Origin: Micromonospora matsumotoense
GTDB lineage: Bacteria > Actinomycetota > Actinomycetes > Mycobacteriales > Micromonosporaceae
Direction of reading: 5' to 3'
Assembly (NCBI RefSeq): GCF_900091525.1
Contig: NZ_FMCU01000004.1
Span: 310,001-374,000, forward strand
Length of the DNA stretch: 64,000 nucleotides
Position 1 is the first letter of the stretch, and each line of letters begins with the position of its first letter. The notes under the pieces were generated by a model. The model was not told where the DNA came from. It worked only from the letters and a program-made list of their open reading frames with translations, and did no database searches. A program made the translations under genes and the position numbers. This document shows positions 9,541-19,897 of the stretch, in pieces.

Positions 9541-12500
9541 CGACGCACCTGCTCGCCGACCCACCGGGCCAGCTCCAGCGGGCTCAACGCGGCGACCGGC
9601 ATCCCCGCCGCGACCAGCTGACCCGCAGCCGAGACCGAATACCGGGGCCGGCCGGAGTCGTCCAGGCTGGCACAGCCCAGCACCTGGCAACCCGCCTCGA
9701 CCAACGCCCGGGTCTCGGCCAGCAGTCCACCCATCGGGAACCCTTCCTCGAAGTCGCTGATCACGACCACCATCGTCCGTTGCGGAACGGTGACCAACGA
9801 CCGGGCGTAGCGCAGCCCGGCCGCGATGTGGGTGCCCCCGCCGACGCTGACCTCCAGTAGCAGGGCCAGCGGGTCGTCCACCCGCTCGGACAGGTCCACC
9901 ACCTCGGTGGAGAAGGCGACGAAGTGCGTGCTGAGCGCCGGAACGCCGGCGAGCACGGCGGCGGTGAGCGCCGACCAGATCACCGACTCCTCCATCGAGC
10001 CGGAGACGTCGACGACGAGCACCAGCCGCCAGTCGACCCCCCGGCGGGCCCGGGTCCGGAACACCGGCCGCTCCGGCACCAGCATGACCCGGCCCTGCGC
10101 GTCACGGCGGACCGTGGCCAGGTTGGCCCGCAGCGTCCGGGGCAGGTCCAGTGGCCCGCCCGGCTGGTACGTGGGGCGGGGGGTGGTCAGCCCGGTCAGC
10201 GCCGGCCGCAGCCGGGCCGCCAGCTGTCTGGTCAGCTCCTCGACGACGCGGGCCACCAGCGGGCGCAGCCGCGCCACCGTGGACTCCGGCAGCCCACCGG
10301 CGAGGGTGAGCAGGTCGCGGAGCAACTCGACCGACGGGCGCACCGCCGTCGGGTCCAGCTCGGTGGCCGCGTCCAGCCGGCCCGCCTCGACGGCCCGGGC
10401 CAGCACCTCCTCCCGCACACCGGCGCCGAACAGGACGGACAGCTCCTGCGCCCACTCCCGTACGCCCGGAAACGACGCCTCCCGACCGGCGCGACCGGCC
10501 GCCTCGGCACCGGCCCCTTCGCCCCGGCCGGCCCCGTACAGCTCGTCGAGCGCGGTGGCGTACCGGCGGGCGCGCGGCCCGACCCGGGTGGATTCCCGGC
10601 CGAGCACGAGCCGCCACCGGTCGACGGCCGGGAGCCCACCGGCCGGCGGCCGGCGGGTGGCCGGTCGCGCCGCGTCGGCAACCGCTGCCGAAAGATCCGG
10701 CGACGGGTCCGCCGTCTCGGGCGCGAGCAGGCCCTGCGCCAGCAGCGCCTCCCGGCCCGCCCGGTCGGCACGCAGGCGCACCAGCAGGGCGTCCGGGTCG
10801 TCGAGCAGCGTGATGTCGGGGGCCGGACCGGTCTCGTCGAGCCGCTCGCGGACCACCTCCAGCAGCCGGTCCCGGCCGGCCGGGCTGACCACGTGGAAGC
10901 CGGCGCGCAGCGGCGGCAGCCGGGTGAGGAACTCCTCGTCGGGCAGCGTCTCGACCCGGTCCAGGAGCCCGTCGAGCACCTCGCCGCTGGCCCGCAGCAG
11001 GGGTTCGGCGACGACCAGCAGCCCGGTCAGGTGGCCCTGGAGCTGCTGCCGCCCGGTGGGCGTGGTCGCGGTGTCCACCCAGGACGCGGCGAGCCGTCCG
11101 AAGGTGGCCGGCTCCCGCAGGCCCAGCAGGACCTGGACCGCCCCGGCGGCGGCGGCCATCAGCGGCGTGCCCTGCGCGGCGAGCCGGGCCAGACAGTCGG
11201 CCAGGCGCAGGCCCGCCCCGGCGGCGTCGGCCCGCAGGGCGAGCGTGGCCAACGCCTCGGCGTCGGCCACGTCCTGGGCACCGGTCAGCCCGTCGACCTG
11301 CCGGATCGCCGCGCTCTCCAGCGTCTCGACGACCCGGCCCAGGTCGTCGACCGGCAGTCCCGACCCGCCCGGCAGGTGGCCGAGGCGCAGCCGGTCGAGC
11401 AGCGCCAACGCGGCGACCAGTTCGCCGAGGGTGCCCTCCGCCGGCACCGTGACCGACAGCTCGGTGAGCCGGCGCGCGGCCAACCCGGCCAGGTCGCACC
11501 GCGCGGCGTCCTCCAGCCCGACGATCAGGGCGGCGACGGTCGGGCCGTCCTCGGCCCGTTCCCGCCGTCGCCGCTGCACCAGGGCGCCCTCGGCGGCCTG
11601 GGCGAGGGTCACCCCGTGCAGCCCGGCCACCTCGATCGTCGCCTCGGTGCGGGGCGTCCACTCCACCCGCCAGCGCGCGGTGACCGGGTCTACCCCACCG
11701 ACCCCCACACCGGCGACCGGCGCGGCATAGCCGACGCCACAGACCACGAGCCGGTGCAGCGTGATCTCCCGCCGCCGGTCCAGGGCGGAACGCAGCGGGT
11801 CCAGCCGCAGCTCCCTGGCCGGGTCACCGGCGCCGGGCAGGCGCAACCGGGCCAGCAGCTCCCGCACCGCCGGGGCCAGCCCGGAGCGGGGGGTGCCGGG
11901 GGCCAGCGCGCCCCGCCGGTCCCCGACGAGCACCTGTTCCATCGCGCGGGCCACCGCCCGGCCCCGGCCGAGCACCTCACCGTGGGCCAGCACGCTCTGG
12001 ATCGCCTCGACCAGTTCGCCCCGGCCCGGTGCGGGCAGGCCGCGCAGCCGGGCCAGGTCGAGGGCGAGCCGGACCGTCTCCCGGGCCTCGCCGGGGCCGG
12101 CCGGGTGGCCGGCCCGGCGGATCGCCGCGCAGATGGCCACCACGGCGGCCGTCGTCGCCGACTCGACGGCACCGGGATCACCGTCGGCGGCGAGGACCGA
12201 CTGCTGCCACTGCGGATCGCGGATGCCGGCCGGATAGCCCGACCGCGCGTCCAGCAACCCGAACGTGTACGGCACCATCGAGGTCACCACCGACGACGGG
12301 CCGGCCGGACCGGCCGGCGGACCGGCCGATCCGGTCAGCAGCGCCGGGGCATGGAACGCGCCGACCAGGGCGGCGACCCGGCGCGGCCCCGCCTCCGCCA
12401 GGCACTGCCGCATCCGCGCCTCCCGCCGCAGGTCGAGGGCGGGCACCCCGGCCCCCCGCTCGGCGTCGACGCGCAACGCCCAACCGACCGCGAGCGCCGC

Positions 12501-13130
12501 CCGGCGTACCGCCTCCGGGTCTGCGCCGGGTGCCCGGGCCTCGACCGAGCGGTCCCACAGGTCCTCGTCGGCACGCCCGCTGCCCGCCGCGCGCAGCGCG
12601 TCGGCGAACGACCGGCCCGGCGTCGGGGCCCCGCCCGGTGCGCGCTCCCCCCAGGCCGGGTCGGCCAGCGACAGATCGCACGGTACGACGGGAACCCCGT
12701 TACGGGCCGCCCACCGCACCGCGACCAGCTCCGGGGAGAAGTCGGCGAACGGGTAGAACGCCGGTCCCCCGCCCTCGCCGACCACCCCGGCCAGCGCCAC
12801 CGGGGCGGTGGTGGCCGGGTCGGCGAGCCACGGCAGCCATTCGCCCAGCTCCGGCGGGAGTTCGAGGAGCAGCACCTCGGGTCGGCACTCGGCCAGCAGC
12901 CGCGGCAGGGCCACCGCCAGCGCGGGCGAGTGGTGGCGTACCCCGATCAGGTACGGCCGCCGGTGCCCGGCCAACGCGGCGACCGCGACCGAGGGATCGA
13001 CCAGCTCCGCGCCGGCCGGCGGTGCGGCCGGGGCCGGCGGCCCCGGGGGCGTCGGCGGCCGGGCCGGCTCCCGGGACGCGGGCGGAGGCGGCGGCCCGGC
13101 CGGAGGCGACAGGTCAGTCGGCGAGGACAT
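9537..13130 (-). CDS. DUF5682-vWA fusion protein (YehM + YehP type)
   Basis: The protein has 1197 residues. After a Pro-rich start, the first 800 or so residues (GHRRPYLIGVRHHSPALA, LLLELPPELGEW) match the DUF5682/YehM type. The last 370 form a von Willebrand A domain with a full metal-ion (MIDAS) motif: DVSGS near residue 1040, the GGGTHIAAGL threonine loop and VISDFEEG. In E. coli these two parts are separate genes (yehM and yehP), so this appears to be a natural fusion. vWA proteins paired with MoxR ATPases usually act as adaptors for remodelling or metal insertion. It overlaps the MoxR gene by 17 bp and the SWIM gene by 4. Confidence 0.8.
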   Translation of the reverse strand: MSSPTDLSPPAGPPPPPASREPARPPTPPGPPAPAAPPAGAELVDPSVAVAALAGHRRPYLIGVRHHSPALAVALPRLLAECRPEVLLLELPPELGEWLPWLADPATTAPVALAGVVGEGGGPAFYPFADFSPELVAVRWAARNGVPVVPCDLSLADPAWGERAPGGAPTPGRSFADALRAAGSGRADEDLWDRSVEARAPGADPEAVRRAALAVGWALRVDAERGAGVPALDLRREARMRQCLAEAGPRRVAALVGAFHAPALLTGSAGPPAGPAGPSSVVTSMVPYTFGLLDARSGYPAGIRDPQWQQSVLAADGDPGAVESATTAAVVAICAAIRRAGHPAGPGEARETVRLALDLARLRGLPAPGRGELVEAIQSVLAHGEVLGRGRAVARAMEQVLVGDRRGALAPGTPRSGLAPAVRELLARLRLPGAGDPARELRLDPLRSALDRRREITLHRLVVCGVGYAAPVAGVGVGGVDPVTARWRVEWTPRTEATIEVAGLHGVTLAQAAEGALVQRRRRERAEDGPTVAALIVGLEDAARCDLAGLAARRLTELSVTVPAEGTLGELVAALALLDRLRLGHLPGGSGLPVDDLGRVVETLESAAIRQVDGLTGAQDVADAEALATLALRADAAGAGLRLADCLARLAAQGTPLMAAAAGAVQVLLGLREPATFGRLAASWVDTATTPTGRQQLQGHLTGLLVVAEPLLRASGEVLDGLLDRVETLPDEEFLTRLPPLRAGFHVVSPAGRDRLLEVVRERLDETGPAPDITLLDDPDALLVRLRADRAGREALLAQGLLAPETADPSPDLSAAVADAARPATRRPPAGGLPAVDRWRLVLGRESTRVGPRARRYATALDELYGAGRGEGAGAEAAGRAGREASFPGVREWAQELSVLFGAGVREEVLARAVEAGRLDAATELDPTAVRPSVELLRDLLTLAGGLPESTVARLRPLVARVVEELTRQLAARLRPALTGLTTPRPTYQPGGPLDLPRTLRANLATVRRDAQGRVMLVPERPVFRTRARRGVDWRLVLVVDVSGSMEESVIWSALTAAVLAGVPALSTHFVAFSTEVVDLSERVDDPLALLLEVSVGGGTHIAAGLRYARSLVTVPQRTMVVVISDFEEGFPMGGLLAETRALVEAGCQVLGCASLDDSGRPRYSVSAAGQLVAAGMPVAALSPLELARWVGEQVRR

Positions 13131-14277
13131 CGCGCAGTTCCCAGAGTTGCCGCCACAACCGGGCGCCGTCCTCGGCCCGACGCCGGACCGCGCCGTCCCA
13201 GTAGCCGAGCAGCTTGGCCCCGTCGGCGGGGTCGTCCTTGCGGACCACGCCGAGCAGGTGCCCCGGCAACAGCGACAACACGTCCCGGTCGCCGGGGAAG
13301 TAGGCCGCCGCCAAGGCCAGCGACGACGCGACCGCCACCGCCTCGGCGGTGCTCATCACCGTGGAGGGCCGCTCCACCTCCCAGCCCTCGACCGACCGCC
13401 CGGCCCGCAGGTCCCGGAACGCGGTGACCAGCGCCTCCAGCACGGCCTCGTCGACCGCGAACGGGGCGTGCACCCGTTCCAGGGTGGCGCGGGCCTGCCG
13501 CTGCACCAGGGCGATCTCCTGGGCCAGGTCGCCGATCGGGCCGACGGTCTCGAAGTTGAACCGGCGCTTGAGCGCCGCGGACATCTCCGACACCCCCCGG
13601 TCACGCAGGTTGGCGGTCGCGATCAACGTGAAGCCGGGCGCGGCGGGGACGGTGGCCTCGGCGGTGCCGGACAGCTCGGGCACCGCGATCCGCCGGTCCG
13701 ACAGGATGGACACCAGGGCGTCCTGGACCTCCGGCAGGCAGCGGGTGATCTCCTCCACCCGGGCCACCGCACCGGTACGCATCGCCGACAGGATCGGCGA
13801 GGGCACCAGCGCGGCGGCGCTCGGCCCGTGCGCCAGCAGCAGCGCGTAGTTCCAGCCGTACCGCAGCTGGTCCTCGGTGGTCCCCGCAGTGCCCTGCACG
13901 ACCAGTTCGCTGCTGCCGCAGATCGCGGCGGCCAACAGCTCCGACAGCATCGACTTCGCGGTGCCCGGTTCGCCGACGAGCAGCAGGCCCCGCTCCCCGG
14001 CCAGGGTGACGACGCACCGCTCGACCAGGGCCCGTTCCCCGACGAACTTGGCGGCCACGGCCAGCGTGCGGGGCAGGTCGTCGCGGCGTGCCTGGCGGGG
14101 TAGGTCCAGCGCGGTGCCGGCGCTGCCGACGATGAACGTGACGACCGCGCGGGGGGTCAACCGCCAGCCCGGCGGGCGGGGCCCGTCGTCGTACGCGGCG
14201 AGGAACGCCAACTCGGTGGCGTGGGCGTGCTCGGCCGGCGCGACCTGACGCGCCGCCGGGGTGGCCGTGGTGGTCAT
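13114..14277 (-). CDS. MoxR-family AAA+ ATPase (YehL-like)
   Basis: The protein has 387 residues. Walker A is GEPGTAKS, Walker B is ARVEEITR, and the sensor region is IATANLRDRG followed by ALKRRFNF with the arginine finger. This is a chaperone-like ATPase of the MoxR/YehL type. It is expected to form a hexamer and to work with the adjacent vWA protein. Its ATG overlaps the stop of the upstream 1583-residue gene (ATGA), and its 3' end overlaps the vWA gene, so expression is tightly coupled. The protein acted upon is unknown. Confidence 0.85.
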   Translation of the reverse strand: MTTTATPAARQVAPAEHAHATELAFLAAYDDGPRPPGWRLTPRAVVTFIVGSAGTALDLPRQARRDDLPRTLAVAAKFVGERALVERCVVTLAGERGLLLVGEPGTAKSMLSELLAAAICGSSELVVQGTAGTTEDQLRYGWNYALLLAHGPSAAALVPSPILSAMRTGAVARVEEITRCLPEVQDALVSILSDRRIAVPELSGTAEATVPAAPGFTLIATANLRDRGVSEMSAALKRRFNFETVGPIGDLAQEIALVQRQARATLERVHAPFAVDEAVLEALVTAFRDLRAGRSVEGWEVERPSTVMSTAEAVAVASSLALAAAYFPGDRDVLSLLPGHLLGVVRKDDPADGAKLLGYWDGAVRRRAEDGARLWRQLWELRDVLAD

Positions 14278-17200
14278 CGGCGCCCTTCCGTAACAAGATC
14301 GTCGAAGCGGGGTGCGTCGCCGTCGCCCAGCCGGGCCCAGGCGAGCGCGAACAGGCGGGGCGCGGGGGCGACCGGGGAGACGATGCCCAGCGCGGTCACG
14401 CCGCCCTCGCCCCCGATCAGCAGCGGGAGCTTCCAGCGTTCCAGCGGCAGCAGCGGCGCCTTCAGCGCCAACCAACCACCGGGCAGGAACAGCGACCGAC
14501 CGGCCCGGGGCCGCTTCGCCGCCACGACGTGCGTGGTGGCGGCCAACTCGGCACGGGCCGCCTTGAGCCGGGCCGGCTTCCAGCCGGTCCACCGGGCGAC
14601 GTTGCGGTCGGTCGGGTCGGGCAGGGCGAGCAGTTGCAGATAGAGCGCCGCGGCGTCGGCGCTCAGCCCGAGCGTCGAGGCGACCGTCGCGACCAGGTCC
14701 GGGGCGGACCGGGTCGGGTCCTGCGCGAAGCCGTCGTCCATCGCGGGTACGACGTGCGACACCACCTCGGTGAGCTGGTCACCGACCAGGGCCCGCAGTG
14801 CCGCGAGCACCCGCTCGTCGACGCGGTCGAGGCGGGCCCGCAGCACGGCCAGCGCCGGATCGTCCACCCCGGACAGCCGGGACGGCACCAACCGGACCTG
14901 GTGCCAGCGGGCCGACGACGGGATCAGCACCGGGCCGACCTCGGTGCCGGCCGGGCCGGTCGTCGCCGGGAGGCCGAACGCGGCGGTGAACGCCGACAGC
15001 TTGCTGCCGTCGAGGTGGCCGACCGTGACGGTGCACCCGGGATCGGCCAACCGCTCCCGGGCCAGTCGGGCGGCCACCGGCAACGCCGCCCGGATCGGGT
15101 CGTCGACGGCCAGGTGGTAGGCCAGCCACGGCAGCGTCCTGGTCAGCGCGATCAACGCGTCGCCGTCGTCGATGCCCTGGTCGGTACCGGCCAGCCAGTG
15201 GCAGGTGGCCGCGTTGGCGACCCAGTGGACCACCGTCGAGGCCGGCAGCGGACTGGCCACCTCGGCGCGGTGCACCTGGACGATCAACTCGTCGGACACG
15301 GTTCGACGTCGCCCGTACCGCCGGACCCACTCCTCGACGATCAGATCCTGCCGGGGTCCGTCGACCCACAGCGTCGCCGGGTCCTCCGGCACCAACCGCC
15401 CGAGCAGCCCGGTGAGGCCCTGCCGACCGCGACCGCCGGTCCCCCAGAACCGGGCCGCCGCGGCGGCGGCCGCCGGGTCGGGCAACCCCAGGGTGGTACG
15501 CAGCTCGGCCGGCGCCTTCTCCCACATCAGCCGGGGCAGGCCCGCCAGCAGCAGCACCGCTTCGGCGTAGCTCATTCCCGCCGCCTCGGACAGTGCCTGG
15601 GCCCGCTCGGTGTGCCAGGGCACCGGCCCGTTCTCGCGGGCGAGCCGGACGAACTCGTCGAGCCGCTGCGGCGTGACGTCACCGGTCGGCAGGATCTCCT
15701 CCTCGGTGATCCGGAAACCGGCCACCGCCGAGAACTGCCCGGTCGGCGTCCAGTCGAGCACCTCGACCTCGCGGTCGTCGGTGTCGACGGCGAGCACCAG
15801 CAACCGCCGTCCGCCCTCGGTCAGCACCTGTCCCCTGACCTGGTCGACCGGGTGGGTGCCGTCGGCGACCAGGGTGGCCCGCCGCAGCCGGCTGCCCGGG
15901 GCGAGCAGCCCGGAGCGGGCGCACACCTCCAGCAGCGTCAGCAGCGCCTCGCGCACCTCGGACAGGCAGACCGGGGCCACCGCCCGGTACATCGCGGCCG
16001 GCAGCACCCCCAGCACGTCGAACCAGTCGAGGTCACCGTCCAGCTGGCCCCGGGCGTCCGACGTCGGCCCGGTGCCGGTGAGTGCGGCACCCGCCCGGCT
16101 GATCAGTCGCAGGGAGCTGTCCCCGGCGGCGTAGCAGTACTGGATCAGCCCGGCCAGCCCCTCGGCGAGCAGCCGGTCGACCGCCGGCGCCCCGGCCGGG
16201 GTCTGCTCCACCGCCGGCAGGGCGTTGTCCTGCTCGCCGTCCAGCACGGCGGCCAACGTCCGCAGCCGTGCCACCTGCGCGGCGGCCCGGGTGACGAGGC
16301 CGGCGACCCCGGCGACGAGGGCGGGCGCGGTGAGCTGCGGAAGGTGCCGGCCGACCAGGGCGGGCACCTGCGCGGCGTCCAGGCCGGCCGCCTCGGCCAG
16401 CAGCGCACCGGCCTGCGCGTCGGTGACGACCCGCAGTGCCGCCGAACCGGCCTCGTCGCGGGGCCGCAGGAAGTGCCAGAACTCCAGGGGCGGCACCAGC
16501 CGGGTGCCGGTGGCGAAGGCCGACCGCTCACCGCCGAGCTGGTAGCGACCGAGCAGGAAGCCGTCCTCGGCGCAGATCAGCAGCTCGCCGCCCCGGCCCC
16601 GGTTGTGGTGCAGCAGACCGAAGGTGGCGGTCGCGCCGGGGAAACGCACCGCCGCCACCAGCCGCCCGTCCAGGCCGGTACCCGCCGGCAGGGCGAAGGA
16701 CAGGCCGTTCGCGGCTTCGCCGGCCCAGCCGCCCGCTGCGTGCCGGGCCCGCCAGCCGGCCAGCCCGTCGGCGGGGCCCAGCGGGCTGCCGGCCGACGTG
16801 GTGGGGCGCAGCCAGGACGCCTCGGCGTCCAGGGGTTGACCGTCGACCGTGCCGTCCTCGAAGAACGTCGGCCGGGAGAACCGGCCCGGCTCGCCCGTCG
16901 CGGGGTCGTACTCCCGCCAGCCCAGCGGGTGGTCGGCGGCACGCACCCAGTAGGTGTCGCCGTCGCTGATCACCCGGCCGCCGGTCCGTTCGCTGCGGTC
17001 GCCGACCCGCAACGGACGGCGGCCCAGGGTACGTCCCCCACCGGGCAGCGGCAGCGACAGCCGGGGATAGTTGGTGAAGGCGTCGTCGGCGAGGGTGAAG
17101 ACGTCGTCCGGTGTGCCGCTCCAGTAGGCGGCCCGGTCCCGGCCCCGGTCCCAGCAGACCAGCAGTTGCCCGTCGACGTAGCGCAGCACCAGCCGCCACC

Positions 17201-19025
17201 GGTGCCGGTTCTCCCCGGCCGGAATCCGCATCAGGTGCTCGAGTTCCACCCCGTCCGGCCCGACCACCGACACCAGGTTCCCGGTAACCAGCAGCAGGTA
17301 AGGCCACTGCCCGACGAGCTGTACGCCCACGTCCGACTCGGGGAGACGTTCGACCGCGGCGTCCAGGGCCGGCCAGCCGTACTCGTCGAACAGACCAGAC
17401 CGCAGCGTACGGCCGAGGACGGGGCCGAGGTCGTGGTCGACGAGCCGGCGTGCCGCGTCGGGGTTGACGGCGAACCCGGTCGGGCAGGCGACGGTGCCGA
17501 CCCGGTCGAGGTGATGGTCGATCGTCGGCAGCCCCTGCCGCCCGACGGCGTCGGCGAGCGTGTCCAGCCAGCGCCGCAGGGCGGTCCGCAGGCCGGGTAC
17601 CGCGACGATCTCCTGCACCCGTGCGGTCGGGTCGCGCAGGTCGCGCGAGCCGGTCCGCAGCCGCCGCTCCACACCCTCGACCAGCAACGGCAGGAAGCGC
17701 CGGTCGGCGGCGACGGCGACCAGGTCACGCCGGCCGTCGGTCTCGTCGGCCAGCCAGAGCTCCAGCCGGTGCCGGACGTCGGGGGCCGGATCGGCGACGG
17801 GCACCCCCAGCGCCAGGCAGGTGTCGAGCAGGTCGAGGTCCACCGTGTCGTGGTCGCGGCAGAGCGCGACCGGCACCCCGTCGCCTTTCAGCCGTCCCGC
17901 CATCCGTGCGACCAACGCCAGCAGCCCGGGGTGGCGCTTGCGCGCCCGCCAGGAGCGCCGCTCTCTATGCTCGTCGAAGCGGCGCAGCCAGCCGGCGGGT
18001 CCGTCCGGCGAGGCGGCCTCGGCGGGTACGCCGTCCGCCGGCCCGGTCAACGCCGCCGTGGCGCCGGCGTCCTCCAGCACGCTCAGCCAGACGTCGTCGC
18101 CGCAGTGCTCGGGGGTCAGCCCGAGCAGCCGGCCGCGCAGGGCGGGGTCGGTCGCGGCGAGCCGGGCCAACGGCGTCCGGTAGGCGTTCCAGAACGCCTC
18201 CGGTGCCCGGTTGAGCGCGGGCGCGGCCAGCAGTTCGGTCAGCACCCGCTCGTCCTCGGCGGCCGGGTCGAGCCCGGCGGCGCGGGCCAGCCGGCGCAGG
18301 TCGGTGTGCATCGCCGCGTACGGCGGCAGCCCGCCCAGGGTGCGCTCCACGCACAGCCGCAGGAACATCGCGTACGCGTCCGCCGGCGCGCACCGGGTCG
18401 CGAGGTCCCGGGCGTGGCCGGAGAGTGCCTTCGCGGTCAGCGCGCCGGCCAGCGCGAACTCCAGGAACACGGCGTGCTGGCGGTCCTCGTCGATGGTCAG
18501 CCCGTAGGCGCGCTCCGCGTCCCGGGCCTTGCCGAACATGCTCGCCGCGTGGGTCACGCTGTCGGCGGCGAGGAACGCCCGGCCGGCCTCCTCGTAGAAC
18601 GTCGGCAGGAAGTGCGGCACCGACCGGGCGAGTCGTTCGCCGAGGGCGTTGAAGCCGTCCTTCGCCGGACCGATCCGGGACCTGGCCGTCCGGGCCAGCC
18701 GTTCGATCTCCTTGACCAGGGCCAGCGCGTGGTGCCCGTTGGCGGGGTCGTGGACCAGCGCCCACGCCGGGAAGCCGAGCGCCTGCCGGCGGACCACCCC
18801 GACCGGGGTCACCCGGTCCGGTCGGTCGAAGCCCAGGAACTCCATGGACAGGTCCTCGGCCTCGCCGAGCGCGTCGATGACCAGCCGGACGACGGTCCGT
18901 CCGGCGAGGACCGGATGGGCGTAGCGGCGGGCGGTCAGGGTGTCGGCGGTGTCGTCCTTGGCCACCACCGTGCCGGCGGGCAGCACCGCCCCCGCCTCCA
19001 ACAGGTCCATCGCGTCGACGCTCAC
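14274..19025 (-). CDS. Large protein of unknown function in MoxR-vWA-SWIM operon
   Basis: The protein has 1583 residues with no signal peptide or membrane segment. The N-terminal 400 residues are alpha-helical by composition (for example MFGKARDAERAYGLTID). A central part (about 550-900) is rich in Trp/Gly/Asp strands such as WPYLLLVTGNLVSVVG, which could be a propeller-like or carbohydrate-like module. The C-terminal third is again helical and Leu/Ala-rich. By operon position it takes the place of DUF4132/MolR (YehI) in the E. coli set, but I cannot confirm homology by eye. The GTG start at 19025 is supported by AGGAGGAGG just upstream and overlaps the stop of the previous gene (GTGA). Confidence 0.7.
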   Translation of the reverse strand: MSVDAMDLLEAGAVLPAGTVVAKDDTADTLTARRYAHPVLAGRTVVRLVIDALGEAEDLSMEFLGFDRPDRVTPVGVVRRQALGFPAWALVHDPANGHHALALVKEIERLARTARSRIGPAKDGFNALGERLARSVPHFLPTFYEEAGRAFLAADSVTHAASMFGKARDAERAYGLTIDEDRQHAVFLEFALAGALTAKALSGHARDLATRCAPADAYAMFLRLCVERTLGGLPPYAAMHTDLRRLARAAGLDPAAEDERVLTELLAAPALNRAPEAFWNAYRTPLARLAATDPALRGRLLGLTPEHCGDDVWLSVLEDAGATAALTGPADGVPAEAASPDGPAGWLRRFDEHRERRSWRARKRHPGLLALVARMAGRLKGDGVPVALCRDHDTVDLDLLDTCLALGVPVADPAPDVRHRLELWLADETDGRRDLVAVAADRRFLPLLVEGVERRLRTGSRDLRDPTARVQEIVAVPGLRTALRRWLDTLADAVGRQGLPTIDHHLDRVGTVACPTGFAVNPDAARRLVDHDLGPVLGRTLRSGLFDEYGWPALDAAVERLPESDVGVQLVGQWPYLLLVTGNLVSVVGPDGVELEHLMRIPAGENRHRWRLVLRYVDGQLLVCWDRGRDRAAYWSGTPDDVFTLADDAFTNYPRLSLPLPGGGRTLGRRPLRVGDRSERTGGRVISDGDTYWVRAADHPLGWREYDPATGEPGRFSRPTFFEDGTVDGQPLDAEASWLRPTTSAGSPLGPADGLAGWRARHAAGGWAGEAANGLSFALPAGTGLDGRLVAAVRFPGATATFGLLHHNRGRGGELLICAEDGFLLGRYQLGGERSAFATGTRLVPPLEFWHFLRPRDEAGSAALRVVTDAQAGALLAEAAGLDAAQVPALVGRHLPQLTAPALVAGVAGLVTRAAAQVARLRTLAAVLDGEQDNALPAVEQTPAGAPAVDRLLAEGLAGLIQYCYAAGDSSLRLISRAGAALTGTGPTSDARGQLDGDLDWFDVLGVLPAAMYRAVAPVCLSEVREALLTLLEVCARSGLLAPGSRLRRATLVADGTHPVDQVRGQVLTEGGRRLLVLAVDTDDREVEVLDWTPTGQFSAVAGFRITEEEILPTGDVTPQRLDEFVRLARENGPVPWHTERAQALSEAAGMSYAEAVLLLAGLPRLMWEKAPAELRTTLGLPDPAAAAAAARFWGTGGRGRQGLTGLLGRLVPEDPATLWVDGPRQDLIVEEWVRRYGRRRTVSDELIVQVHRAEVASPLPASTVVHWVANAATCHWLAGTDQGIDDGDALIALTRTLPWLAYHLAVDDPIRAALPVAARLARERLADPGCTVTVGHLDGSKLSAFTAAFGLPATTGPAGTEVGPVLIPSSARWHQVRLVPSRLSGVDDPALAVLRARLDRVDERVLAALRALVGDQLTEVVSHVVPAMDDGFAQDPTRSAPDLVATVASTLGLSADAAALYLQLLALPDPTDRNVARWTGWKPARLKAARAELAATTHVVAAKRPRAGRSLFLPGGWLALKAPLLPLERWKLPLLIGGEGGVTALGIVSPVAPAPRLFALAWARLGDGDAPRFDDLVTEGRR

Positions 19026-19897
19026 TGGTCCTCCTCCTGCTCTGCTGCCACGACCCGGCCGGCGTACAGCGCGGCGGCCATCCGGGTTCCTTCCGACCAG
19101 GCCACCGGGCCGACCGTGCCCAGCGGCAGGGCGGTGCCGTGCCGGTCGGTGAAGACGAGGTCACCGGTCTCGGTCTCGTAGTACGGGTCGTCGGCGCCGA
19201 CCCACGACCGGGCCTCGACGGTGTGGCCGTCCTCGACGATCCGGCACACCGCGTTGCCGCCGCGCACCGGGTAGCCGAGCTTCGTCGCCCGGGCCGTCAG
19301 GTGGCGCAGCTGGTCGTACCGGCCGCCGGCGTAGTCGTCGCATCGGGTCGACGTCGGGTCGACGTCCGGCCCCCGGACCCAGGTCTGCCGGAAGAGCTGG
19401 TCGACGGACTGGCGGACCTGGAGTTCGGCGGCGAACTCCCGCAGGTCGTCGAGGTCGTCGAGGGTGACCGGGTGGGGGATGACGATCCGTCGGGCGGCCC
19501 GGCGGACGGAGTCGCCGTCCAGGTTGACCAGACCGACCTGGCCGTCGCCCACCTCGCGGAGCAGACCCACGTCGTCCGGGTCCCGGTGGCCGTCGTCGTC
19601 GAGCACCACGACGACGAGGTCGGTGAGCGCGGTGCGCCACGCCTCGTCCGGCCACACCTCGGTCAGGACCGACACCGGCACCGGCAGCGAGCGCACCATC
19701 CAGCGTTCGATGTCCGTACGGCACTGGGCCTCGTGCCGGGTCAGCCATTCGGTGAGCTGTCGGAGCCCGACCACGGTCGGATCGTCGCGCAGGGTCGCCG
19801 GGAGGGAACGGAGTTCCCGGCCCTTGGCGTTCCGGGCGACGACGTCACCATCGCGGAGAGTGACCTGATAGCCACCCGACACCGCTGACCATCCCAT
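19022..19897 (-). CDS. DUF4132-like protein, first gene of the MoxR-vWA operon
   Basis: The protein has 291 residues. The N-terminus MGWSAVSGGYQVTLRDG, the middle WMVRSLPVPVSVLTEVWPD and a C-terminal region rich in Asp, Arg and Trp resemble the DUF4132 domain of E. coli YehI/MolR. This is recalled by pattern and not certain. No catalytic motif is obvious. I chose ATG 19897 because GAGG lies eight bases upstream; the GTG at 19930 has no ribosome site. Its stop overlaps the start of the 1583-residue gene. If the domain call is right, the YehI function is split here into two proteins. Confidence 0.6.
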   Translation of the reverse strand: MGWSAVSGGYQVTLRDGDVVARNAKGRELRSLPATLRDDPTVVGLRQLTEWLTRHEAQCRTDIERWMVRSLPVPVSVLTEVWPDEAWRTALTDLVVVVLDDDGHRDPDDVGLLREVGDGQVGLVNLDGDSVRRAARRIVIPHPVTLDDLDDLREFAAELQVRQSVDQLFRQTWVRGPDVDPTSTRCDDYAGGRYDQLRHLTARATKLGYPVRGGNAVCRIVEDGHTVEARSWVGADDPYYETETGDLVFTDRHGTALPLGTVGPVAWSEGTRMAAALYAGRVVAAEQEEDQ

